A DNA stretch of 64,000 nucleotides from Bacteroidota bacterium (GTDB lineage: Bacteria > Bacteroidota > Bacteroidia > Bacteroidales > UBA1715), in contig WQTX01000002.1 in NCBI GenBank assembly GCA_009786075.1, forward strand, positions 1 to 64,000. Direction: 5' to 3'. Below are positions 35,349 to 43,727 of the stretch, one piece after another. Under the pieces are notes generated by a model. It was not told where the DNA came from. It saw only the letters and a list, made by a program, of their open reading frames with translations, and ran no database searches. Position numbers and translations under genes: made by a program. Within the stretch, counting starts at the first letter, position 1. Every line of letters begins with the position of its first letter.

Positions 35349-37241
35349 ATGACAAAATTACTCGACAACATACAATTCCCCGCCGATTTACGAAAATTGG
35401 GTATAGAACAATTGCCGCAATTATGCAAAGAATTGCGTGAATTTATTATTGATGAAAGTAGTCGTAATCCGGGGCATTTTGGTGCAAGCCTTGGCACGGT
35501 GGAACTTACCGTTGCACTGCATTATGCGCTCAATACGCCCGATGACCGCATTGTGTGGGACGTGGGGCATCAAGCCTACGCACATAAAATTATTACCGGT
35601 CGCAAAGAGCAATTTCATTCAAACCGCACATTTGGCGGAATTTCGGGTTTCCCCAATCCTGCCGAAAGTGAATATGATGCCTTTATTGCAGGGCATTCAT
35701 CTACATCTATTTCTGCTGCGTTGGGCATGGCGGTTGCTGCCGAAAAGCAAGGCGATCCAGGCAAGCAAATAGTTGCCGTAATAGGCGATGGCGCCATGAC
35801 GGGCGGAATGGCTTTCGAGGCTCTCAATCACGCAGGTTTTGCCAATGCCAACATGTTGGTTATTTTGAATGACAATAATATGGCAATTGATGCCAGCGTG
35901 GGCGCACTTAACCAATATTTGTTGGACATTACCACTTCGCGTTTTTACAATAACTTAAAAAAATCAATGTGGCGGTTTTTGGGAAAAGTGAGCGATTTTG
36001 GACCAAATGTACGGAAAGTGGCGCAAAAAATAGGCAATGCCTTCAAATTCATGCTTTTGAAAGAAAGTAATTTGTTTGAGGCTTTTAATTTCCGCTATTT
36101 TGGTCCCGTTGACGGACACAATGTGTTTCAATTGGTGCGCACTATTCAAGATTTGCAAAACATTCCCGGACCAAAATTATTGCACATAAAAACGCAAAAA
36201 GGCAAAGGTTTTAAACCTGCTGAAGAAGAGCAAACCGAGTGGCATGCTCCCCGAAAATTCGACAAACACACAGGCGAAATGGTTTCGGCACCCGATGCAA
36301 AAAACACTGCACCGAAATATCAAGATGTGTTTGGCGAAACGCTGTTGGAATTGGCAGCCTTAGACGCTCGTGTGGTGGGCGTTACGCCGGCAATGGCTTC
36401 GGGCTGTTCTATGAATATTTTGATGAACGCCATGCCCGATAGAGTATTTGATGTGGGCATAGCCGAACAACATGCCGTAACGTTTTCTGCCGGAATGGCA
36501 AAAGACGGTTTGCTGCCGTTTTGCAATATTTATTCAAGTTTTATGCAGCGAGCCTACGACCAGGTAATTCACGATGTGGCGCTGCAACAATTACCGGTAG
36601 TTTTCTGCCTTGACCGTGCCGGATTGGTAGGTGCCGACGGAGCCACGCATCACGGTATGTTCGACATTGCATTTATGCGGGCTATTCCCCATTTGATAGT
36701 AGCTTCGCCCATGCACGAAATTGAATTGCGCAATTTGCTCTATACTGCCTACAAGGCAGAACGACCATTTGTAATTCGTTACCCTCGTGGTTGCGGTCAA
36801 TTTGTAGATTGGAAATTACCCATGGAAGAGTTGGAAATAGGCAAAGGCTGTTGCATTCGCACCGGAAAAGACGTAGCCGTGCTTGGTTTTGGACCATTGA
36901 CCTACCGAGCCTATACAGTTGCCGAAGAATTGGCAAACACACACAATATAGATGTGGCGGTGTACAATATGCGTTTTGCAAAACCGCTCGACACCGCCTT
37001 GCTTGATGAGGTATTTTCACAATTCAAACACATAATAACCATTGAAGACGGTGTAAAAACCGGTGGATTTGGCTCGGCAATTGAAGAATATGCGCAACAG
37101 CAACATGCCGCGGTTTCTATTACCGTTTGCGGTTTACCCGACGAATTTATTACCCACGGCTCGCAAGACGAACTTTATGCGCTTTGTGGATTGGACGAGA
37201 AAGGGATTGCGGAAAGTGTCTTGCAATGTGCGTTAAAATAA
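35349..37241 (+). CDS. dxs: 1-deoxy-D-xylulose-5-phosphate synthase
   Basis: A 630-residue thiamine-diphosphate enzyme that condenses pyruvate and glyceraldehyde-3-phosphate, the first step of the MEP isoprenoid pathway. Signatures: GHFGASLGTVELTVALHYAL, DVGHQAYAHKIITGR, the ThDP motif GDGAMTGGMAFEALNHAG ending near NDNNMAID, and in the pyrimidine domain DVGIAEQHAVTFSAGMA and LDRAGLVGADGATHHG. Length is normal. The start at 35349 (MTKLLDNIQFPADLRKL) matches the family N-terminus. Confidence 0.97.
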   Translation: MTKLLDNIQFPADLRKLGIEQLPQLCKELREFIIDESSRNPGHFGASLGTVELTVALHYALNTPDDRIVWDVGHQAYAHKIITGRKEQFHSNRTFGGISGFPNPAESEYDAFIAGHSSTSISAALGMAVAAEKQGDPGKQIVAVIGDGAMTGGMAFEALNHAGFANANMLVILNDNNMAIDASVGALNQYLLDITTSRFYNNLKKSMWRFLGKVSDFGPNVRKVAQKIGNAFKFMLLKESNLFEAFNFRYFGPVDGHNVFQLVRTIQDLQNIPGPKLLHIKTQKGKGFKPAEEEQTEWHAPRKFDKHTGEMVSAPDAKNTAPKYQDVFGETLLELAALDARVVGVTPAMASGCSMNILMNAMPDRVFDVGIAEQHAVTFSAGMAKDGLLPFCNIYSSFMQRAYDQVIHDVALQQLPVVFCLDRAGLVGADGATHHGMFDIAFMRAIPHLIVASPMHEIELRNLLYTAYKAERPFVIRYPRGCGQFVDWKLPMEELEIGKGCCIRTGKDVAVLGFGPLTYRAYTVAEELANTHNIDVAVYNMRFAKPLDTALLDEVFSQFKHIITIEDGVKTGGFGSAIEEYAQQQHAAVSITVCGLPDEFITHGSQDELYALCGLDEKGIAESVLQCALK

Positions 37242-37256
37242 AGATAATTTTAATCC

Positions 37257-38711
37257 CTACTCGTCAACTACAACCTCGCTTACCAATCGTGCAAATTCAT
37301 CAAGTTTCGGGTCGCGCGCGCCCATAGTAAGCACCACACAATTATTGCTCACGCAATTGCGAATTTCTTGCAAACTTTGTTCTTTTGAACCACTAAAAAT
37401 TGCCTGTTTGCCATGTTTTTGAATAGCATCGCTCACTATGCGCGGCGAAATATTCATATCAACCGTGCCACCGGCGTAATATACATCGCCAATAAGGAAA
37501 ATATCATTCGGGCGCAATGCCTGAGCAACTTCTTCGCTTAATTCTTCGTGCATAAATCGCAAAGGACCAAAACCATGCGGTTGAAAATATGCAATTACTC
37601 GTGATGCAATATTTTGACATGATTTTATAGCAGCAGCAACTTCGGCAGGATTGTGCGCAAAATCGTCGATTACAATAATATTTCGTTCTTTATGTATGCC
37701 CACCAATTGCGTGCGCCGGTAAATTCCTTGAAACGATGCCAAACTTTCAATAGCCTGTTGCAAATCAATGCCTACAGCTTTGGCAACGGCAAGGGCAGCA
37801 AGCGCATTTTCCATATTATGTTTGCCTATAAGCGGCACTGTACACAGAATATTATGGCTTCGACTCCGCTGGTTGCTGAGCGTAGTCGAAGTATCAGCCA
37901 CCGCACGGTCGTTGAGCGGAGTCGAAACGAAAAAAGAAATTTCAAACCCTTGTTGCACAAAATTTTCGCCATATACGCCGACATTTGCATCGAGTGTTCC
38001 AAAATCAAACTGTGCATTTTGCGATAATTCACGAGTGCGCTCATAATCCTGATTGACAATAAATTGCGATTTTGTATGTTGTTTGAAGGTTGCGAAAAGT
38101 TGCATCAATTCATCGAATTCTTTGTGGTCGCGGTCAATGTTGAGCAGTACGCCAATTTCGGGGTTGTAATTTACAATCGAACCGTCCGATTCGTCGGCTT
38201 CAATCACAAGCCACTCGCCGCTACCGTTCCACGCATTGCCGGGCAAGCCTTTTTCTTGCAAACACGAAAGTCCGGCACCGGTAATAAGCGAAGGCGCATA
38301 ACCGCAAACATCAAGAATATGAAAAATCATGGCAGTTGTGGTGCTTTTGCCGCTTGTGCCGCCCACGGCTATGGTTTTTATGCTGTTGGAAATTGCCGCC
38401 AACAGTTCCGAACGTTTTACGATAGGAATATTGAGCGCAAGCGCTTTTTGATACTCAATATTCGTTTGCTCAATGGCGGTAGAAACCACCACAACTTGTG
38501 TTGCGCTCGTTATTCCGCTGCCGTCTTGAAAAAAACACTGTATGCCCTGTGCCTCAAATTGTGTTTGCACCTGCATTTTATCGGTGGGCGAGAACAGGCG
38601 GTCGCTTCCCGAAACCTGTTTGCCGGTTCCCTGTAAATATTGCGCTATGGCACTCATGCCCGTTCCGGCTATGCCAACGAAAAAAAAGTTTGAAATGGTG
38701 TTTAATTGCAT
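37257..38711 (-). CDS. Mur ligase family protein (MurC/Mpl-like)
   Basis: A 484-residue cytoplasmic ATP-dependent ligase of the UDP-N-acetylmuramate group: Rossmann-like N-terminus (FFFVGIAGTGMSAIAQYLQG), ATP loop GGTSGKSTTTAMIFH, the central EADESDGSIVNYNPEIGVLL and NIDRDHKE, and the C-terminal DDFAHNPAEVAAAIK. MurC usually reads GTHGKT, whereas here it is GTSGKS, so this may be a MurC-like or Mpl-type enzyme rather than the main MurC. Residues of about 263-284 (VADTSTTLSNQRSRSH) come from an in-frame repeat. Confidence 0.82.
   Translation of the reverse strand: MQLNTISNFFFVGIAGTGMSAIAQYLQGTGKQVSGSDRLFSPTDKMQVQTQFEAQGIQCFFQDGSGITSATQVVVVSTAIEQTNIEYQKALALNIPIVKRSELLAAISNSIKTIAVGGTSGKSTTTAMIFHILDVCGYAPSLITGAGLSCLQEKGLPGNAWNGSGEWLVIEADESDGSIVNYNPEIGVLLNIDRDHKEFDELMQLFATFKQHTKSQFIVNQDYERTRELSQNAQFDFGTLDANVGVYGENFVQQGFEISFFVSTPLNDRAVADTSTTLSNQRSRSHNILCTVPLIGKHNMENALAALAVAKAVGIDLQQAIESLASFQGIYRRTQLVGIHKERNIIVIDDFAHNPAEVAAAIKSCQNIASRVIAYFQPHGFGPLRFMHEELSEEVAQALRPNDIFLIGDVYYAGGTVDMNISPRIVSDAIQKHGKQAIFSGSKEQSLQEIRNCVSNNCVVLTMGARDPKLDEFARLVSEVVVDE
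37855..37926. repeat. TTCGACTCCGCTCAG-family palindromic repeat inside the Mur ligase gene
   Basis: TTCGACTCCGCTGGTTGCTG and its inverted relative GGTCGTTGAGCGGAGTCGAA flank GTAGTCGAAGTATCAGCCAC. The element is in frame and encodes LNDRAVADTSTTLSNQRSRS. Confidence 0.88.
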
Positions 38712-38823
38712 GGTTTATTTGGTGATTTGTTTATTTGGTGATTTGAAAAATTTTAAATTTAACAAAAATAGAAAATTAACAGTAAACTTTAAATTTTTAA
38801 ATCCTAAATCTTTAAATATTGTG

Positions 38824-38831
38824 TATCTTTG
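38824..38831 (+). promoter_or_regulatory. -7 promoter box of cdsA
   Basis: TATCTTTG matches TAnnTTTG and lies 23 bp before the cdsA ATG at 38855. Confidence 0.6.
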
Positions 38832-38854
38832 CACTCTCACTAAAATCATTGTGC

Positions 38855-39688
38855 ATGATAAAGAATTTACTCACACGAACGCTTACCGGCATTGTTTACG
38901 TATCGCTTGTTATAGTGGCGTTGTATAGTTATTCTTGGGTTTTCTATGCTGTTTTTGCCATAATTATGCTCCGCACTTTGAAAGAGTTTATTGGAATAAT
39001 TGCTCTTAAAAATCATGTGGTGTACAAATTGCCGGCGTATTTGTTTGCCTTGGCGTTGTTTACAATTGCTTGCGGCAATGTGTGTTATTCGTGGAGCGTA
39101 CCCTATTCACTTGTTGCTGTTCCAATAATTTTATTATTGTGCGTGTGGCAATTGTTTCAAAAAAGCGAAAATCCGTTTGATAGCATAGTTTACACAGTAT
39201 TCGGCGTTCTTTATGCGGCTATTCCTTTTTGTTTGTTGGTTCACATTGTAGGTGGCGATATTGCAACGCTCCCCACGGCGCAACTGCACGTGGCTGTCAT
39301 TATGTTTATTTTTATTTGGAGCAACGATACCTTTGCTTATTTGTGGGGCATTAGTTTGGGTAAACATAAATTATTTCCTCGTATTTCGCCTAAAAAAAGT
39401 GTTGAAGGCTTTGTTGGCGGTTTGCTTTCAACGCTTGTGCTTGCATATTGTATAGCGCAGTGGGTAGAAACTCCGCTCAGTGCGTGGCAGTGGGTCGGTG
39501 CAGCGACGGTTATAGTAGTAGCATCTACCTTTGGCGATTTGTTTGAATCAATGCTCAAACGCTATGCAGGTGTTAAAGATTCGGGAACCATTCTTCCCGG
39601 TCATGGCGGTTTGTTAGACCGATTTGATAGCGTACTTTTTAGTATTCCAACATTTTTTGTATATTTGCAAATTGTAGAAATTTTATAA
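38855..39688 (+). CDS. cdsA: Phosphatidate cytidylyltransferase (CDP-diglyceride synthase)
   Basis: A polytopic membrane enzyme of about 277 aa making CDP-diacylglycerol from phosphatidic acid and CTP. Several hydrophobic helices (TGIVYVSLVIVALYSYSWVF, YLFALALFTIACGNVCYSW) precede the family signature SNDTFAYLWGISLGKHKLFP, then RISPKKSVEGFVGG, and the C-terminal FGDLFESMLKRYAGVKDSGT and GHGGLLDRFDSVL. The psd gene follows after 10 bp, a logical phospholipid operon leading toward phosphatidylethanolamine. Confidence 0.95.
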   Translation: MIKNLLTRTLTGIVYVSLVIVALYSYSWVFYAVFAIIMLRTLKEFIGIIALKNHVVYKLPAYLFALALFTIACGNVCYSWSVPYSLVAVPIILLLCVWQLFQKSENPFDSIVYTVFGVLYAAIPFCLLVHIVGGDIATLPTAQLHVAVIMFIFIWSNDTFAYLWGISLGKHKLFPRISPKKSVEGFVGGLLSTLVLAYCIAQWVETPLSAWQWVGAATVIVVASTFGDLFESMLKRYAGVKDSGTILPGHGGLLDRFDSVLFSIPTFFVYLQIVEIL

Positions 39689-39698
39689 AATCAATAGC

Positions 39699-40352
39699 AT
39701 GAAACTACATAAAGAAGGCGCTTCAATTATTATTGCCGTTTTAGGAGTATTGGCTTTGGTCAATTTATTTTTATTGCAACTGCGCACGCCGGGTTTTATT
39801 TTGTATCCCATAGCTGTGGCATCATTTATTTTTTTGCTATGTATTATTTCATTTTTTCGTATTCCCAAGCGCACGTATGTGTACGATTCGCAGGCAATTA
39901 TAGCACCTGCCGACGGCAAAATTGTGGTAATAGAAGAGGTTGTTGAAGAAGAATTTTTAAAATCGCCTTGCCGGCAAATTTCAATATTTATGTCGCCGAG
40001 CAATGTGCACGTCAATCGTTACCCATGTAGCGGCGAAATTTTAGAAAGCGTGCACCACGATGGTGCAAAATATCCGGCTTTCAACCCCAAATCGTCAACA
40101 CTGAACGAACGCACATCAATACTTATGAAAACCGAATTTGGTAAAGAAATTCTATTCCGCCAAATTGCCGGAGCAATGGCTCGCCGTATTGTAAATTATG
40201 CGAAAAAAGGCACGCAAGCGAAGCAAAACGAAGAATTTGGTTTTATTAAATTCGGTTCTCGCGTAGATTTATTTATTCCTTTGGACATGGAAGTGTGCGT
40301 AAAATTGTGCGACAGGGTGCGTGGGGGGCAGACAGTTATTGCGAAAATATAA
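39699..40352 (+). CDS. psd: Phosphatidylserine decarboxylase, short type
   Basis: A 217-residue membrane-associated enzyme that makes phosphatidylethanolamine. The N-terminus has two hydrophobic helices (ASIIIAVLGVLALVNLFLLQ, PIAVASFIFLLCIISFF), then the decarboxylase core: IIAPADGKIVVIEEV, IFMSPSNVHVNRYPCSGEIL and GFIKFGSRVDLFIPL. The Gly-Ser of FGSRVD is where the proenzyme should cleave itself to form the pyruvoyl group. It directly follows cdsA. The stop codon lies at the first base of a C/G-rich repeat. Confidence 0.93.
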   Translation: MKLHKEGASIIIAVLGVLALVNLFLLQLRTPGFILYPIAVASFIFLLCIISFFRIPKRTYVYDSQAIIAPADGKIVVIEEVVEEEFLKSPCRQISIFMSPSNVHVNRYPCSGEILESVHHDGAKYPAFNPKSSTLNERTSILMKTEFGKEILFRQIAGAMARRIVNYAKKGTQAKQNEEFGFIKFGSRVDLFIPLDMEVCVKLCDRVRGGQTVIAKI

Positions 40353-40420
40353 AGCCCCCTAAATCCCCCTCAAGGGGGACTTGGGAAAGAGCCCCACCCG
40401 ACCTCCCCTTAGGGAGGAGA
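40352..40420. repeat. C/G-rich repeat between psd and mqnA (left copies)
   Basis: AAGCCCCCTAAATCCCCCTC with AAGGGGGACTT is followed by a second variant, GACCTCCCCTTAGGGAGGAG. The first base is the last base of the psd stop codon. Confidence 0.85.
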
Positions 40421-40433
40421 AAGAACAAATAAA

Positions 40434-41270
40434 ATGAAAGATTGCTCCAAATTTATGCAACCCAACAAATTGAACCACAACTCAAAGCCCCCTGAGGGGG
40501 TTGGGGGCATTAAGTCCCCCTGTGGGGGATTTAGGGGGCTTATATCAATCATCAATTACAGCAACACCATTCCATTTTTATATGGTTTGCAGAGCAATGC
40601 CGAACTTGTGCAACAAAGTGAATTTTTCTATCATTACCCTGCACAATCCGTAGAAATGCTATGCAATAATCAAGTTGATATAGGTATAGTTCCTGTGGCG
40701 GCAATTCCGTTAATTCCGCAGGGACGTATTATTTCAAAATTTTGCATTGGCGCACGCACGCATGTTGATTCGGTGTGTTTGTGCAGCAATGTCGATTTGC
40801 CCAATATTCAACGCATAACACTTGATTATCAATCACAAACATCGAATATGCTTACCAAAGTTTTATGCAAAAATGTGTGGCGCATCAATCCGCAATTTGA
40901 GGAAGGCACACAAGGTTACGAAACCGCAAACGACGGCACAGCAAAAGTAATCATAGGCGACAGGGCTTTGCAACACAAAAGTTCGTTTGCCTACTCATGG
41001 GATTTGGCGCAGGAATGGTACAAGGCTTTCGGCAAACCATTTGTATTTGCCTGCTGGGTTGCCAATAAAGATATTCCGCAGGATTATTTGCAACTTTTTG
41101 AACAAGCATTGAGTTATGGTGTGGCGCATATTGATGATGCGATTGCGTACAACAATACGCCAAAAACTTTTGATATTTACAGCTATTTGCACAATGCTGT
41201 TAGTTATGAATTTGATGAGGAAAAACAAGAGGCTTTGCGTTTTTTTTATCAGTTGGCGGAGAAAATGTAG
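40434..41270 (+). CDS. mqnA: Chorismate dehydratase (futalosine menaquinone pathway)
   Basis: A 278-residue protein of the MqnA/MqnD periplasmic-binding fold. The core begins at residue of about 37: ISIINYSNTIPFLYGLQ, then NNQVDIGIVPVAAIPLIPQG, RITLDYQSQTSNML and VIIGDRALQ. MqnA converts chorismate to 3-enolpyruvoyl-benzoate, so this organism probably makes menaquinone by the futalosine route. The first 36 residues, including KSPCGGFRGL, are not family sequence: they come from a C/G-rich repeat. KSPCGGFRGL occurs identically at the start of KdsB. Confidence 0.9.
   Translation: MKDCSKFMQPNKLNHNSKPPEGVGGIKSPCGGFRGLISIINYSNTIPFLYGLQSNAELVQQSEFFYHYPAQSVEMLCNNQVDIGIVPVAAIPLIPQGRIISKFCIGARTHVDSVCLCSNVDLPNIQRITLDYQSQTSNMLTKVLCKNVWRINPQFEEGTQGYETANDGTAKVIIGDRALQHKSSFAYSWDLAQEWYKAFGKPFVFACWVANKDIPQDYLQLFEQALSYGVAHIDDAIAYNNTPKTFDIYSYLHNAVSYEFDEEKQEALRFFYQLAEKM
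40484..40541. repeat. C/G-rich repeat encoding the MqnA N-terminus
   Basis: AAAGCCCCCTGAGGGGGTTG is followed by AAGTCCCCCTGTGGGGGATT and TAGGGGGCTTA. It is in frame with mqnA and ends where the conserved enzyme core starts. Confidence 0.9.
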
Positions 41271-41285
41271 AATTTGTTTATTTCG

Positions 41286-41325
41286 ACCTCGTTTCCTTGT
41301 CTCCTATTCCCTTGTTCCCTAATTA
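41286..41325. repeat. Interspersed repeat (CCTTGTCTCC family)
   Basis: ACCTCGTTTCCTTGTCTCCT and TTCCCTTGTTCCCTAATT lie between the mqnA and cas2 stops. Relatives occur at 54985-55050, 57466-57549 and near 58490 and 30690. Confidence 0.7.
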
Positions 41326-41664
41326 AAACAATTCCAATTGTTGCCACCCCACTTGTTTTTCTTTTTCCTTTTTGCCATAAAATATTTCCATATTGCCAAA
41401 CTGCTTGTCGGTTACACATAAAATGCCCACATGCCCGTGTTCGGGAAGAGCGTTTTTTATGCGTTTCATGTGAACTTCGGCATTTTCCATACTTGGGCAG
41501 TGGCGCAGATAGATTGAAAATTGAAACATTGTAAAGCCGTCTTTGAGCATGGTCTTACGAAAATCGGAAGCCACTTTGCGCTCTTTTTTCGTATCGGTTG
41601 GCAAATCAAAGAACACAAGCACCCACATAACTCTATATTGATTTAAACGTGAAGAAAGTTCCAT
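41323..41664 (-). CDS. cas2: CRISPR-associated endonuclease Cas2
   Basis: A 113-residue ferredoxin-fold protein with the family pattern RVMWVLVFFDLPTDTKKERK (the DLP aspartate), then FRKTMLKDGFTMFQFSIYLR and HCPSMENAEVHMKRIKNALP. With Cas1 it forms the complex that inserts new spacers. It is the last gene of the cas group, 82 bp after cas1; the gap holds a strong hairpin. Size and motifs fit Cas2 of type II-C systems. Confidence 0.95.
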   Translation of the reverse strand: MELSSRLNQYRVMWVLVFFDLPTDTKKERKVASDFRKTMLKDGFTMFQFSIYLRHCPSMENAEVHMKRIKNALPEHGHVGILCVTDKQFGNMEIFYGKKEKEKQVGWQQLELF

Positions 41665-41694
41665 TTTGTTATATTTTTTGTCATTCCCATTGTG

Positions 41695-41741
41695 GCTTCG
41701 AGAGCCTCAGCCACCGCACCGGACGCTGAGGCTCTCGAAGC
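41695..41741. repeat. Perfect palindromic element between cas1 and cas2
   Basis: GCTTCGAGAGCCTCAGC and GCTGAGGCTCTCGAAGC are perfect 17-bp arms with a 13-nt loop. In the transcript this strong hairpin would separate cas1 from cas2. It is one of the palindromic repeat families scattered in the window. Confidence 0.9.
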
Positions 41742-41746
41742 GTGTT

Positions 41747-42682
41747 TTATGGTAACTCAGGATACTTTATTTTCCGTGTTTCTCCTGCAAAACATTGATA
41801 CAACGAAGCCGTAGTTTGTGCCACAGCCAATGCCAACGGACTCATTCTACCGCCAATCATAACATCCATATCAGGAATTCGCAGTAATTCGGCTTTGTAC
41901 TCAATCGTTAGTTCTTCGGGAATTACGCCTTTATCAGCCATTGCAAATACGATTGTATCAACAAATGGACGGTATGGTTCCATAATATCGTCAGCCAAAC
42001 AATAGGCATTGTAGCGATTGTGATGATGAATACCTAACGTGGGCAAAAGTCCACTACTTACTAAGGCTCGTGCCACAATTGCCCGCAAAATCGCATAACC
42101 ATAATTCAATAAATTATTTGGCGCAATGCCCTCTCTATCTCGTGTGAAATTTTCGACTTGCGGAAATGCTTGACTCCAATAATATGCTGCCGCACGAGCC
42201 TCGTAATTATCGGGGTCGCCGCTACGCACTTCGTTTGCCCAATGTTGCATATTTTTTATGTTGCACTGTCGGAATTGTTTCAAAACTTCGGCTTGATTTG
42301 TAATTTTTGCTTTTATGGTTTGTTGCCATAATTGTTTTTTAAGCGGTTCGCTCGCCGAAAGTTGTTCCCGAAACCGTTCATTTTGCGTAGTATTTCCGCA
42401 CAGCGGCAACATCAATCCAACGGGCATTCGGCGACTATCGCAGGTTATGATTGCAATATTATTATCTAACAGTTTTTCGATTAATCCGTGCGTAATGGTA
42501 ATTTGTTTATGGTCTAAAACTACCACGCCCACGTCCTCTACCGGCAAAGTTTTTTCATTGTTTCGTTTGAATGCTTCCGAAACAGTGTCGTTCTTTTCCA
42601 CTTCCGGTAGTTTGACAACGATTTGCTCGTTGCGCAAACTCAGGTAGGTGGGATTGCCGAAATAGAGGGTTTTCTTAATCAT
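41747..42682 (-). CDS. cas1: CRISPR-associated integrase Cas1 (type II)
   Basis: A 311-residue Cas1 with beta-rich N-terminal domain (TLYFGNPTYLSLRNEQIVVK, DHKQITITHGLIEKLLDNN) and helical catalytic domain. Metal ligands fit Glu161 (NYEARAAAYYW), the His cluster at 219-221 (TLGIHHHNRYNAYCLADDIM) and Asp231/232. It integrates spacers together with Cas2. Its ATG overlaps the rhuM stop by 8 bp (ATGATTAA), so translation is probably coupled to the RhuM-family gene. It fits the compact type II branch of Cas1. There is no csn2 or cas4, hence type II-C. Confidence 0.96.
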   Translation of the reverse strand: MIKKTLYFGNPTYLSLRNEQIVVKLPEVEKNDTVSEAFKRNNEKTLPVEDVGVVVLDHKQITITHGLIEKLLDNNIAIITCDSRRMPVGLMLPLCGNTTQNERFREQLSASEPLKKQLWQQTIKAKITNQAEVLKQFRQCNIKNMQHWANEVRSGDPDNYEARAAAYYWSQAFPQVENFTRDREGIAPNNLLNYGYAILRAIVARALVSSGLLPTLGIHHHNRYNAYCLADDIMEPYRPFVDTIVFAMADKGVIPEELTIEYKAELLRIPDMDVMIGGRMSPLALAVAQTTASLYQCFAGETRKIKYPELP

Positions 42683-43727
42683 TTTTCAGTTGTTTTACTT
42701 GGGTTTCTAATCGAATAAATTTATCGTAATCGCTCTCGAATAATTGGTCTTGAATAATGCGATATTTTTCAAATTCGCTTTCGGCAAAAGATTTTGCAAT
42801 TTCGTGCGTAATTTTTCCTGCATCGGTCAAAATTTCCTCTTCATTAAATTTCAAAAAAGCGTCCAATCGTTTTTTCCAATCTTCCATAGTCATAGGAATT
42901 TTCCGGAGTGTTTGATATTCTGCATAATCAAGATACATCGTTACAATTCTCTGCAAATTGTCCAACTCTTCTATTTCCAAATAGTTTTTTGCTATCGCCA
43001 CATCATATTTTTGAATTTTCCCATCGGGAAATCCCTTCCAAGAAGTAAGTCCCATAAATGGTTTTGTGTGATTTGCCCGTTGTGTTATCAATTCGGCGGC
43101 GGTGTTTCCGTGAATGGCAAAATGCAATTTATTTTGAACGGTGGCAAAAAATGTTTTCGTGGTTTTTGCTGTTATATCGTAATCCAAAGCCGTTGCATAC
43201 AAATCGGTAATTTTTTGATAAAATTTTCGTTCCGAAATGCGGATTTCCCGGATTTTTTCGAGTTGCTCTTCAAAATACTTTTCGGTCAAAATAGAGCCGC
43301 CGTTTTTCAATCGTTCCACGTCCATTACCCAGCCTTTTATTGTGTAATCTTTTACAATCGCGTTTGCCCATTTGCGAAATTGCACGGCACGGTCGTTGTT
43401 TACTTTGAAACCGACTGCGATAATCATTTGAAGATTATAATGTTCAATTTCTCTCGAAACCTGCCTATTTCCTTCGTTTTGAACTATAAAGAATTTCTTT
43501 ACAGTTGCCCCTTCGCTCAGTTCTTTGTCTTCTAATACTTTCTTAATATGTTGCCCTATTCCCTGAACAGTTATGTCATAAAGCGTAGCCAACATTTTTT
43601 GCGTAAGCCAAATGTTTTCGTCTTCGTAGCGCATTTCTACGCTTTGTGGGTTGTCGCCGGTGGCGGCTACGAATGTTAGGTATTCGGCTGCGGAGGAGCG
43701 GATTGATATTTCGGGTTGCTTTTTCAT
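42675..43727 (-). CDS. RhuM-family protein embedded in the cas operon
   Basis: A 350-residue cytoplasmic protein of the RhuM family, first named from a Salmonella pathogenicity island and without known biochemistry. Hallmarks: MRYEDENIWLTQKMLATLYD (predicted DNA-binding-like N-terminus), VQGIGQHIKKVLEDKELSEG, REIEHYNLQMIIAVGFKVNN and RAVQFRKWANAIVKDYTIKG. The C-terminal half is helical, with WKGFPDGKIQKYDVAIAKNY and a coiled end. Its ATG overlaps the cas9 stop by 4 bp (ATGA) and its stop overlaps the cas1 ATG by 8 bp, so it is cotranslated with both. A role in adaptation or in guarding the locus is inference only. Confidence 0.92.
   Translation of the reverse strand: MKKQPEISIRSSAAEYLTFVAATGDNPQSVEMRYEDENIWLTQKMLATLYDITVQGIGQHIKKVLEDKELSEGATVKKFFIVQNEGNRQVSREIEHYNLQMIIAVGFKVNNDRAVQFRKWANAIVKDYTIKGWVMDVERLKNGGSILTEKYFEEQLEKIREIRISERKFYQKITDLYATALDYDITAKTTKTFFATVQNKLHFAIHGNTAAELITQRANHTKPFMGLTSWKGFPDGKIQKYDVAIAKNYLEIEELDNLQRIVTMYLDYAEYQTLRKIPMTMEDWKKRLDAFLKFNEEEILTDAGKITHEIAKSFAESEFEKYRIIQDQLFESDYDKFIRLETQVKQLKND

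Noticed and set aside
42744-43535. Long plus-strand open frame of 263 codons opposite the RhuM-family gene
   Set aside because: It is the antisense shadow of a well-supported family protein; residue composition (Phe/Cys/Ile-rich) is typical of a shadow frame.
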